Origin: an uncultured Bacilli bacterium
GTDB lineage: Bacteria; Bacillota_I; Bacilli_A; RF39; UBA660
Assembly: GCA_934155005.1 (NCBI GenBank)
Contig: CAKPGR010000025.1
Location: forward strand, 1-11,591
DNA length: 11,591 nt
Direction of reading: 5' to 3'
Shown in pieces: positions 1-6,445 of this stretch. The notes beneath the pieces are model-generated. The model was not told where the DNA came from and did not search any database. It saw nothing but the letters and a program-made list of their open reading frames with translations. Made by a program: the position numbers and the translations under genes. Positions within the stretch are counted from its first letter, which is position 1; each line of letters starts with the position of its first letter.

Positions 1-945
1 AGTCCTTTTACAACAACGAACTTTACAAAAGAAAGAAATAGTTTGGTATATATAAGAGCATGTGATAAATTAGGAAACTGTTCACCAAGTAGTACATACA
101 TAAGAATAGATAAAACTAAACCTACATGTACAGTAAGTAAATCTAATCAAAATACACCAAGTGGAGTAACAGCAACGGTTACATGTAAAGATACAGGAGG
201 AAGTGAAGTTGCTACATGTCCACAAAAAGATACAGGTTTAAAACAAGGTAAATCATATACAGTAAAAGATAAAGCAGGTAATAGTGGAACATGTAGTGTG
301 AATGTTTCAAGTAAAACACAATATCATAAACGAAGTTGTAAAAAATACAATACGCGTGTTGATGCTAGTTGTGGAACATATTCTTGTAACCCATATAATT
401 GCAATCCATATAATTGCAATCCATATAACTGCAACCCATATAGTTGCAATCCATATAATTGTGAGCCATATAGTTGTAGTCCATATCAATGTAATAAACG
501 TTCGACTTTAGCAAGGGTACTTACAAGGACTTCTAGTAGAAAATATAGTAATCGTGTATTTTCTGGAGGTGGTAAATCTTGTAATTCGTCATGTAACACA
601 ATTGGTTATGATTATGGTAGTATGGATGGAAGATATTGTTATTGTTATCGAGATGAAAAATATTGTCCAAGTGGTTATACATTGAATTCAACAGGTACGT
701 GGTGTTATAAATATGAATATGATACATGTTATAATACATGTTACAGGACTTGTTATAACACATGTTACAATACATGCTATAATACATGCTATAATACATG
801 TTATAATACATGCGATAAATCTTGTCAAAAAGAAGAATTTGGATGTGAAGCTTGGGGAAATTGGTCAGATTGGTCTGATTCAAGTTCAAATTATTGTGCT
901 AACTCAAATTCGTGCAGAGGAGAAACTAGAATAGTTTATTACTAA
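1..945 (+). CDS. Cys-rich Ig-like repeat surface protein, 3' end (partial)
   Basis: The reading frame is open from base 1 with no credible start, so this is the C-terminal part (314 visible residues) of a larger protein. It begins in the end of one Ig-like repeat, followed by a whole one of the D-K-T-K-P-T-C ... D-K-A-G-N-S-G-T-C type found in bacterial extracellular proteins. Next come an array of seven C-x-P-Y-x units (385-492), a Ser/Arg-rich linker, a Cys/Tyr segment, seven C-Y-N/R-T units plus C-D-K-S (727-825), and a C-terminal W-G-N-W-S-D-W-S ... C ... C-R-G-E-T-R segment resembling the core of thrombospondin type 1 repeats. There is no LPXTG motif and no C-terminal membrane helix. The role is unknown. 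Disulfide-stabilised extracellular stalk or adhesin is an inference from domain type and Cys density. The signal peptide, if any, lies outside the window. A terminator hairpin overlaps the stop codon. Confidence 0.8.
   Translation, partial: SPFTTTNFTKERNSLVYIRACDKLGNCSPSSTYIRIDKTKPTCTVSKSNQNTPSGVTATVTCKDTGGSEVATCPQKDTGLKQGKSYTVKDKAGNSGTCSVNVSSKTQYHKRSCKKYNTRVDASCGTYSCNPYNCNPYNCNPYNCNPYSCNPYNCEPYSCSPYQCNKRSTLARVLTRTSSRKYSNRVFSGGGKSCNSSCNTIGYDYGSMDGRYCYCYRDEKYCPSGYTLNSTGTWCYKYEYDTCYNTCYRTCYNTCYNTCYNTCYNTCYNTCDKSCQKEEFGCEAWGNWSDWSDSSSNYCANSNSCRGETRIVYY
385..492 (+). repeat. 15-bp coding tandem repeat, C-x-P-Y-x (7 units)
   Basis: There are seven 15-bp units encoding Cys-Asn/Glu/Ser-Pro-Tyr-Asn/Ser/Gln, closed by a further Cys codon at 490-492. 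Units differ mainly at synonymous third positions (TGT/TGC, AAC/AAT), so the peptide is conserved while the DNA has drifted. This is a coding repeat, not a CRISPR or intergenic element. Confidence 0.95.
727..825 (+). repeat. 12-bp coding tandem repeat, C-Y-N-T (7 units plus variant)
   Basis: There are seven 12-bp units encoding Cys-Tyr-Asn/Arg-Thr, then a variant Cys-Asp-Lys-Ser and a closing Cys codon at 823-825. Differences between units are mostly synonymous (TGT/TGC, TAT/TAC, AAT/AAC). Cys recurs every four residues, a different period from the upstream array. Confidence 0.95.
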
Positions 946-970
946 AAGACATTTTAAAAAATGTCTTTTT
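944..970 (+). terminator. Intrinsic terminator of the Cys-rich gene
   Basis: The stem AAAAGACAT (944-952) pairs with ATGTCTTTT (961-969), followed by a short T-run. It overlaps the stop codon at 943-945 and separates this gene from gltX. Confidence 0.75.
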
Positions 971-971
971 C

Positions 972-1000
972 TAGACTTTATTTTAAATTTATTATATAAT
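972..1000 (+). promoter_or_regulatory. Putative sigma-A promoter of gltX
   Basis: TAGACT (972-977, 4/6 match to TTGACA), a 17-bp spacer and a perfect TATAAT (995-1000). The predicted transcription start falls at about 1007, at the first base of the SD sequence AGGTGA (1007-1012), so the 5' leader would be very short. The -10 box is good; the -35 box is only fair. Confidence 0.5.
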
Positions 1001-1018
1001 TACACCAGGTGATTAATT

Positions 1019-2671
1019 ATGGATAAACAAAAAGAACTAGCAAATTTAATATTTCCAGATATTGATAAGACAGTAGATGACTATAAAGAAATATATCCTG
1101 AAAGAAACATAGAAGGGTATGTAACTCGTTTCGCACCTTCACCAACAGGATTTATGCATTTAGGTGGTTTTTATCAAGCTATTATAGATTTTTTAATAGC
1201 TAAAAATACAAATGGTGTTTTCTATTTAAGAAATGAAGATACAGATCAAAAAAGAGAAGTAGAAAGCGCTGTTGAACTTATTATGACAACTTTAAATCAT
1301 TATAATATTATGCCAGATGAGTATGAATATAATGGTAAAATTGTAGGAAATTATGGTCCATATGTTCAAAGTGAAAGAAAAGAAATATATCATGCCTTTA
1401 TAAAATATTTAATTGAAATAGGTAGAGCTTATCCTTGTTTTTGTACTAATGAAGAAAAAGAAGAAGTTAGAAAAATACAAGAAAAAACAAAACAAAGAAC
1501 AGGATATTATGGTAGATTTGCTAAATGTAGAAGACTTAATGTTGATGAAGCAATAAGAAGAGTAAAAAATAATGAACCATATGTTATAAGATTTAAATCA
1601 AATGGTTCACATGAAGAACATTTCTTCTTTGATGACTTAGTTAGGGGGAAATTATCTTTACCACAAAATGATCAAGATATAGTTATTATGAAGTCAGATA
1701 ATAAACTTCCAACATATCATTTTGCTCATGTTGTTGATGATTATTTAATGCATACAACTCATGTAGTTAGAGGCGAGGAATGGTTACCTAGTGTTCCTAT
1801 TCATGTTGAATTATTTGAAGCATTAGGGTTAAAAGCTCCTAAGTATGTTCATACACCTTTAATTGTAAAAAAAGAAGGAAATAGTGTTAGAAAATTATCA
1901 AAGAGAAAAGATCCTGAAGCCACTATGAGTTACTATGAGGAAAATGGTTATCCAATAGAAGCTGTTATTGAATCTTTGATGACAATTATCAATTCTAACT
2001 ATGAAGAGTGGCATACTAAAAATCCAGATAAAACATATTTAGAATTTGAATTTAATCCTAAAAAAATGTCTGCATCAGGCGGAGCTTTATATGATATGGA
2101 AAAATTGAATAATATATCTAAAAATTTTATAAGTACACTAAAAGCAGAAGAAGTATATGATAGAGTTTTTAAATGGTCTTTAAAATATGATAATAAATTT
2201 AATCAATTACTTACAAAATATAAAGATTATTCAATAAGTTTATTTAATATTGAAAGAAATCAAAAAAAACCAAGAAAAGATTATATAAATTATTCAAATG
2301 TATTAAATCAAATATGGTATATGTATGATGAACTTTTTACTAATCTAAATTATGAATTTGCTAAAATAAATGACTTAGAAGAAATAAAAAATATTTTAAA
2401 ATTATATATTGATAAATATTATAATGAAAGTGATTCACAAGAAGAATGGTTTAATAAAATGAAACTTTTATGTGATGAACTTGGATATGCTTCTAATATG
2501 AAAGATTATAAATTAAATCCAGATAATTACAAAGGAAATGTTGCTGATATTTCAACTGTTATTAGAGTTGCTTTAACTACTAAAACAATGACTCCGGATT
2601 TATATCAAATAATGAAATTATTAGGTAAAGATAGAATAGAATCACGAATTAATATAATACTAAATAAATAG
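1019..2671 (+). CDS. gltX: Glutamate--tRNA ligase (GluRS)
   Basis: Class I aminoacyl-tRNA synthetase that charges tRNA-Glu with glutamate in the cytoplasm. The motif R-F-A-P-S-P-T-G-F-M-H-L-G-G (residues 37-50) carries the HIGH signature, with E-D-T-D at about 73-76. The KMSKS loop reads K-L-S-K-R (292-296), preceded by V-V-R-G-E-E-W (249-255). C140-F-C142 and C170 sit where bacterial GluRS enzymes bind zinc, but no complete four-ligand set is evident. At 550 aa, with about 33 residues ahead of the catalytic domain, it fits the long clostridial-type GluRS rather than the ~480-aa form. The start is set by AGGTGA six bases upstream of the ATG. It appears monocistronic, with a promoter at 972-1000 and a terminator at 2672-2692. 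Whether it also mischarges tRNA-Gln (needing GatCAB) cannot be told from here. Confidence 0.97.
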   Translation: MDKQKELANLIFPDIDKTVDDYKEIYPERNIEGYVTRFAPSPTGFMHLGGFYQAIIDFLIAKNTNGVFYLRNEDTDQKREVESAVELIMTTLNHYNIMPDEYEYNGKIVGNYGPYVQSERKEIYHAFIKYLIEIGRAYPCFCTNEEKEEVRKIQEKTKQRTGYYGRFAKCRRLNVDEAIRRVKNNEPYVIRFKSNGSHEEHFFFDDLVRGKLSLPQNDQDIVIMKSDNKLPTYHFAHVVDDYLMHTTHVVRGEEWLPSVPIHVELFEALGLKAPKYVHTPLIVKKEGNSVRKLSKRKDPEATMSYYEENGYPIEAVIESLMTIINSNYEEWHTKNPDKTYLEFEFNPKKMSASGGALYDMEKLNNISKNFISTLKAEEVYDRVFKWSLKYDNKFNQLLTKYKDYSISLFNIERNQKKPRKDYINYSNVLNQIWYMYDELFTNLNYEFAKINDLEEIKNILKLYIDKYYNESDSQEEWFNKMKLLCDELGYASNMKDYKLNPDNYKGNVADISTVIRVALTTKTMTPDLYQIMKLLGKDRIESRINIILNK

Positions 2672-2692
2672 AAAGATTAAAAAAATCTTTTT
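2672..2692 (+). terminator. Intrinsic terminator of gltX
   Basis: The stem AAAGATT (2672-2678) pairs with AATCTTT (2684-2690) around a five-A loop, and the T-run continues to 2692. It starts immediately after the TAG stop. The stem is short and AT-rich, so strength is uncertain. Confidence 0.65.
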
Positions 2693-2719
2693 ATTTTATG
2701 TAAAGTAAAAAAAGTTTAG

Positions 2720-2748
2720 TTGATTTAAATGTCAATATATAGTAAAAT
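2720..2748 (+). promoter_or_regulatory. Sigma-A promoter of murE-mraY
   Basis: TTGATT (2720-2725), an exact 17-bp spacer and TAAAAT (2743-2748). The predicted start at about 2755 lies just ahead of the SD sequence AGAAGGTG (2756-2763), again giving a very short leader. Confidence 0.65.
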
Positions 2749-2768
2749 TACTTTTAGAAGGTGTGTAA

Positions 2769-4148
2769 ATGATAAATATAAAAAGTGATTCAAGAAAAAT
2801 AGTACCAGGTGATACGTATGTAGCTCTTAGAGGAATTAGTAGCGATGGTCATAGTTATATAGAAAAAGCAATTGAAAAAGGAGCAACAAAAATAGTTGCT
2901 GAGGAAGGAACTTATAGTGTTCCTACTTTAATTGTGCCTGATACAAGAGAATATTTGAATAATTATTTAGAAGAACATTATAATAAATATTTAGATGAAA
3001 TGAATATAATTGCTGTTACAGGTACAAATGGTAAAACAACAACCGCTAAGTTAGCCCATGATTTTTTAAATATGATTGGTTCAAAAACGGCTTATATAGG
3101 AACAATTGGCTTTTATATTGGTGAAAAAGTTTGTGATTTGCCAAATACAACAGTTGATATATGTGATACATATGAACTTTTATTAGATGCTTATGATAGA
3201 GGATGTAATAATGTTGTTTTTGAAGTTAGTAGTCATGCTCTAGTTATGGGTAGAGTTAAGACTTTAAAATATGATTATGCTATATTTACTAATTTGACAC
3301 AAGATCACTTAGATTATCATAAAACAATGGGAAATTATGCTTTAGCAAAACAAATAGCTTTTAAAAATATAAAAGAAAATGGTGTTGCTATTATAAATAA
3401 TGATGATAAGTATAAAGAATATTTTTTACTTGATCAAAATAAAAATATAACTTATGGATTTAGTGATAGTGATTTTAAGATAACTAATTATAGTACATCA
3501 ATTCATGGAACAAGTTTTACTTTTGAACATAATAAAGAAAAATGCAGAATTGATAGTAAATTAATTGGAAAATATAATATTTATAATTTAATATCAATAG
3601 TTGCTTTATTATCTACTATGGGACTTGATAACAAAGTTTTAAAAGAATATATTCCTAAGTTAAACTCTCCAGTTGGTAGAATGGATACAATTGAATATAA
3701 AAATAATCGTATTATTATTGATTATGCTCATACTCCTGATGCTATTGAAAAAATTATTTCCACAGTTAGAGAAGTAACTGATGGCAATATTTATGTTGTT
3801 TTTGGATGTACAGGTGATAGAGATAGATTAAAAAGACCTATCATGACTACATATGTAGCTCATAATAGTAAATATTTTATCATTACTAATGATGATCCTC
3901 ATTATGAAGATCCTGCTCAAATTGTAGATGATATGATTAAAGATTTAGATTTAGATAATTATGAAGTTTGTTTAGATAGAGAAGAAGCTATCATTAAAGG
4001 AATAAAATTGTTAAAAGAAAATGATGTTTTATTTATTTTAGGAAAAGGACATGAAGAAAATATAATTGTAAGAGATAAAAAGATACCATTTAATGATAGA
4101 AAAGTTGTAGAAGAGTATTTGAAAAAAATACAATTAGGAGATGATTAG
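2769..4148 (+). CDS. murE: UDP-N-acetylmuramoyl-peptide ligase MurE
   Basis: Cytoplasmic Mur ligase that adds the third stem-peptide amino acid to UDP-MurNAc-L-Ala-D-Glu using ATP. Visible motifs are S-D-S-R-K (6-10) with S-D-G-H (25-28) in the UDP-binding domain, the P-loop G-T-N-G-K-T-T (85-91), E-V-S-S-H-A-L (152-158), F-T-N-L-T-Q-D-H-L-D-Y-H (173-184), Y-A-L-A-K (K194, the likely carbamylated lysine) and D-Y-A-H-T-P-D-A (318-325). The substrate-selecting motif reads D-D-P-H (375-378), not the D-N-P-R of meso-DAP-adding enzymes, so the added residue may be lysine or another diamine. At 459 aa it lacks roughly the first 20 residues usual in the family. A TAA directly before the ATG shows this is genuine. 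It is followed at zero spacing by mraY. Confidence 0.95.
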   Translation: MINIKSDSRKIVPGDTYVALRGISSDGHSYIEKAIEKGATKIVAEEGTYSVPTLIVPDTREYLNNYLEEHYNKYLDEMNIIAVTGTNGKTTTAKLAHDFLNMIGSKTAYIGTIGFYIGEKVCDLPNTTVDICDTYELLLDAYDRGCNNVVFEVSSHALVMGRVKTLKYDYAIFTNLTQDHLDYHKTMGNYALAKQIAFKNIKENGVAIINNDDKYKEYFLLDQNKNITYGFSDSDFKITNYSTSIHGTSFTFEHNKEKCRIDSKLIGKYNIYNLISIVALLSTMGLDNKVLKEYIPKLNSPVGRMDTIEYKNNRIIIDYAHTPDAIEKIISTVREVTDGNIYVVFGCTGDRDRLKRPIMTTYVAHNSKYFIITNDDPHYEDPAQIVDDMIKDLDLDNYEVCLDREEAIIKGIKLLKENDVLFILGKGHEENIIVRDKKIPFNDRKVVEEYLKKIQLGDD

Positions 4149-5141
4149 ATGTTAGTTTTAGCAAAAGCTATGCTTTCTTTAATGATTGGTTTTATATTAT
4201 CTATTCTATTTGGATTAGTTTTAATACCAATATTAAAAAGAAAAAAAGTAAAACAAAGTGTTAGTATTTTTCTTAAAGAAAAACATAAAGGAAAAGCTGG
4301 AACACCAACGATGGGTGGATTAATATTTATTATTCCAACATTAATTACTATATTACTTTTACTTTTATTTAAAAAAATAGAATTTACTAGTAATTTACTT
4401 CTTATTTTATATGTTTTTATAGCATATGGAATATTAGGCTTTATAGATGATTATTTAATTATTAAAAGGAGAAATAATATAGGACTTACAGAGATTCAAA
4501 AATTAGTTGGTCAATTAGTTATAGCATTAGGTTTCTTTTTCATTTTTATGAAAACAGGACATACAACAGTATTTACAATTCATACTTTAGGAATTGCTAT
4601 AGATTTAAAATGGTTTTATGGAATTTTCTTATTATTTATATTAGTAGCTAGTACAAATGCAGTTAACTTAACCGATGGACTTGATGGATTAGCAGGTGGT
4701 CTTTCTTTAATTGCCTTTTTAGCTATGGGACTTATTTCTTGGAATTCAACTTGGATTTCAGGATATACAGAAATTGCTGTATTTTGTTTCATCTTAGTTG
4801 GAGCACTTATGGGATTTTTATTCTTTAATACTAATCCAGCTAAAGTATTTATGGGAGATACAGGTTCTCTATCATTAGGTGGTACATTAGCGGCTATTGC
4901 TTTAATTACAAATCATGAAATTACTTTTATAATAATTATGGGAGTATTTATTATTGAAACATTAGTATCAATTATTCAAGTTTTTTCAGTGATGTATTTA
5001 GGTAAAAAAATATTTTTGATGACTCCATTACATCATCATTTTGAAAAACTAGGATGGAATGAAAGAGATATAGTTAAATTATTTTGGGTTGTTGGAATTA
5101 TACTTGCTATGTGTGGAGTTATATTTGCAGTGTGGGTTTAA
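4149..5141 (+). CDS. mraY: Phospho-N-acetylmuramoyl-pentapeptide transferase MraY
   Basis: Integral membrane enzyme that transfers phospho-MurNAc-pentapeptide from UDP to undecaprenyl phosphate, forming lipid I. Conserved family signatures are G-T-P-T-M-G-G (51-57), the D-D pair in F-I-D-D-Y (100-101), N-A-V-N-L-T-D-G-L-D-G (about 170-180), N-T-N-P-A-K-V-F-M-G-D-T-G-S (about 227-240) and the triple-His loop T-P-L-H-H-H-F-E (about 292-299). Its 330 aa and about ten hydrophobic segments match the family. The ATG abuts the murE TAG, and its SD sequence AGGAG (4136-4140) lies within murE, so the two genes are probably translationally coupled. In most dcw clusters murF lies between murE and mraY and murD follows; neither is present here. 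A terminator follows at 5226-5253. Confidence 0.97.
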   Translation: MLVLAKAMLSLMIGFILSILFGLVLIPILKRKKVKQSVSIFLKEKHKGKAGTPTMGGLIFIIPTLITILLLLLFKKIEFTSNLLLILYVFIAYGILGFIDDYLIIKRRNNIGLTEIQKLVGQLVIALGFFFIFMKTGHTTVFTIHTLGIAIDLKWFYGIFLLFILVASTNAVNLTDGLDGLAGGLSLIAFLAMGLISWNSTWISGYTEIAVFCFILVGALMGFLFFNTNPAKVFMGDTGSLSLGGTLAAIALITNHEITFIIIMGVFIIETLVSIIQVFSVMYLGKKIFLMTPLHHHFEKLGWNERDIVKLFWVVGIILAMCGVIFAVWV

Positions 5142-5225
5142 AAAATTATGAAATTTATATAATACGTATAAAACGTAAATAAAAAAATTAAAATAAATAA
5201 AAATAAATGTAAAAATTTTAAAAGG

Positions 5226-5253
5226 AAGCAATTATTATTATTTGCTTTTTTTT
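5226..5253 (+). terminator. Intrinsic terminator of murE-mraY
   Basis: AAGCAA (5226-5231) pairs with TTGCTT (5242-5247) around a TTATTATTAT-type loop, and the T-run extends to 5253. Pairing can lengthen outward through two G-T wobbles. The 5142-5225 stretch before it is AT-rich and I see no gene in it. Confidence 0.75.
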
Positions 5254-5271
5254 GAATAAAAATGATATAAT
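5242..5271 (+). promoter_or_regulatory. Promoter of the COG2426-type gene, overlapping the terminator
   Basis: Perfect TATAAT (5266-5271) with an extended -10 TG at 5263-5264. A weak -35 (TTGCTT, 5242-5247, 18-bp spacer) is formed by the 3' arm of the mraY terminator. Predicted start about 5278. Confidence 0.5.
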
Positions 5272-5299
5272 GAATAATAAAGTTGAAAGGATGATAATT

Positions 5300-5869
5300 A
5301 TGTTAGGATTACCAGTATTTATTAAATATTTAATTGTATTTTTAGTATCAATGTTTCCTATTGTAGAATTAAGAGGTGCTATTCCAATAGCAGAAAGTTT
5401 AGGGTTAAATATATTTTTATATTATCCTATTGCTATTGTAGGAAATTTAATTCCTGTTCCTTTAATTTATCTATTTGCAAGAAAAGTATTAGAATGGGGA
5501 AAAGATAAAAAATTAACTAGAAAATTTTTTACATGGTGTTTAGAAAAAGGTGAACATGGTGGTGAAAAGTTAAAAAAGAGTGCTGGAGAGAAGGGAATCT
5601 TCCTTGCTTTAATGTTATTTGTTGGAATACCACTTCCTGGTACAGGAGCTTGGACTGGAACATTAGCTGCAAGTTTTTTAAAACTAGATTTTAAAACAAG
5701 TATATATGCTGTTTCATTAGGGGTTATTTTAGCTGGAATTATTATGTCTCTTGGAAGTAAAATTGTTGCTATTTTTGGCTGGCTAGGGATTTTATTTGTA
5801 GTTATTTTAATAATTATGATTGTTTTATTATCAATTATATTAAAAAATAATCATAAAAAAGGAAAGTAA
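5300..5869 (+). CDS. Small multidrug export-type membrane protein (COG2426)
   Basis: A 189-aa integral membrane protein with four to five hydrophobic segments, matching the family annotated as putative small multi-drug export protein (PF06695/COG2426). Diagnostic motifs are V-E-L-R-G-A-I-P (22-29) after the first membrane segment, and G-I-P-L-P-G-T-G-A-W-T-G (109-120) at a probable re-entrant loop after a basic stretch (residues 61-98). The E-L-R-G / G-x-G layout recalls DedA-like transporters. The substrate is not established, and the 'multidrug' name is a family label. The frame is open back to a TTG at 5252, but that lies in the terminator and promoter. The ATG at 5300 has GAAAGG (5285-5290) at nine-base spacing and matches the family length. 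The ATG at 5291 abuts the SD and is unlikely. The gene stands alone and converges on the minus-strand operon. Confidence 0.85.
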   Translation: MLGLPVFIKYLIVFLVSMFPIVELRGAIPIAESLGLNIFLYYPIAIVGNLIPVPLIYLFARKVLEWGKDKKLTRKFFTWCLEKGEHGGEKLKKSAGEKGIFLALMLFVGIPLPGTGAWTGTLAASFLKLDFKTSIYAVSLGVILAGIIMSLGSKIVAIFGWLGILFVVILIIMIVLLSIILKNNHKKGK

Positions 5870-5932
5870 TTTTTAAATTAGTTGTATATTACTAAAATTT
5901 ATGAATATGTTTTATTATCTATTTATAATCAA

Positions 5933-5955
5933 AACCACACTTTTATAGTGTGGTT
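5933..5955. terminator. Bidirectional terminator between convergent genes
   Basis: A perfect 8-bp stem AACCACAC (5933-5940) / GTGTGGTT (5948-5955) with a 7-nt loop. T-rich tails exist in both directions: CTTTTATTT on the plus strand, and TTGATTATA after the stem on the minus strand. It can serve the gene ending at 5869 and the minus-strand gene ending at 5985. The rest of 5870-5984 holds nothing else I recognise. Confidence 0.85.
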
Positions 5956-5984
5956 GAACTTTTATTTGAATTAAAAATTATATT

Positions 5985-6377
5985 TTATTGTATTCTTGAA
6001 ACTTTGAAAGTAACTGTTTTGATAGAAGATGGTTCTAAATTTTCTAAATTTATAGTTAAGGTGTGTGTATCATCATGATAAATATATTCATTCGATGTAG
6101 CAGCGATTCCATCAATTGTGACACTGCCATCTATAAATTTTATTAAATTATTGTCTAAAATATCAGTTATAACAGGTTTTTCATAAACTTTTTCTGTTTC
6201 ATTTTGAATAACAATTGTATAGGTTAAATCTCCATCAGCCCATACTGGTTTATTGGCTTTTTTTGTTATTGTTAAACCATCAACCATTGTTACAACAGAA
6301 GCAGTAGAAGTAATTGCTGTTCGAATATTATTATAATTTCCAACAGCGCTAGTTGTATTTGTTAATTCAGTTTCCAT
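5985..6377 (-). CDS. Small DUF11-like domain protein without signal peptide
   Basis: A 130-aa protein. The N-terminal ~30 residues contain a Y-N-N-I-R-T-A-I-T-S-T-A-S-V-V-type stretch. A DUF11-like beta-sandwich follows, starting at L-T-I-T-K-K-A-N-K and D-G-D-L-T-Y-T-I-V-I-Q-N and ending in a strand rich in T/V (K-T-V-T-F-K-V). DUF11 domains are usually repeats in large secreted or surface proteins; here a single copy forms the whole protein. There is no signal peptide, membrane helix, LPXTG or Cys. The start is firm: AAGGAGGG lies five bases upstream, and an in-frame TAA is part of that SD region, so no longer N-terminus exists. It lies 68 bp downstream of the larger minus-strand gene with no terminator between, so it is probably cotranscribed. 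Leaderless small DUF11 proteins occur in Firmicutes as far as I recall; their function is unknown to me. Confidence 0.8.
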   Translation of the reverse strand: METELTNTTSAVGNYNNIRTAITSTASVVTMVDGLTITKKANKPVWADGDLTYTIVIQNETEKVYEKPVITDILDNNLIKFIDGSVTIDGIAATSNEYIYHDDTHTLTINLENLEPSSIKTVTFKVSRIQ

Positions 6378-6445
6378 AAACCCTCCTTATTTTTATTTTA
6401 TGTTTTAAAATTAAAAATGCTTTTATAAACCTAAAATATTAAATT

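Noticed and set aside
302..511. Open frames on both strands over the first Cys array (302-511 plus, 307-489 minus)
   Set aside because: They arise because a 15-bp repeat keeps other frames open. They lack a ribosome binding site and read as Ile/His/Thr repeats.
385..825. Possible CRISPR or intergenic minisatellite
   Set aside because: Units are 12 or 15 bp without spacers, in frame within a coding sequence.
533..934. Open frames over the second Cys array (533-889 minus, 713-934 plus)
   Set aside because: Shadows of the 12-bp repeat; synonymous variation supports only the Cys-rich frame.
1019..2671. GluRS of 550 aa as a novel fusion or archaeal-type enzyme
   Set aside because: The length and N-terminal extension fit the long clostridial-type GluRS, and all class I motifs are in normal order.
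5252..5299. TTG start at 5252 for the COG2426-type gene
   Set aside because: It lies in the mraY terminator T-run and upstream of the TATAAT box. The ATG at 5300 has a proper SD and gives the family length.
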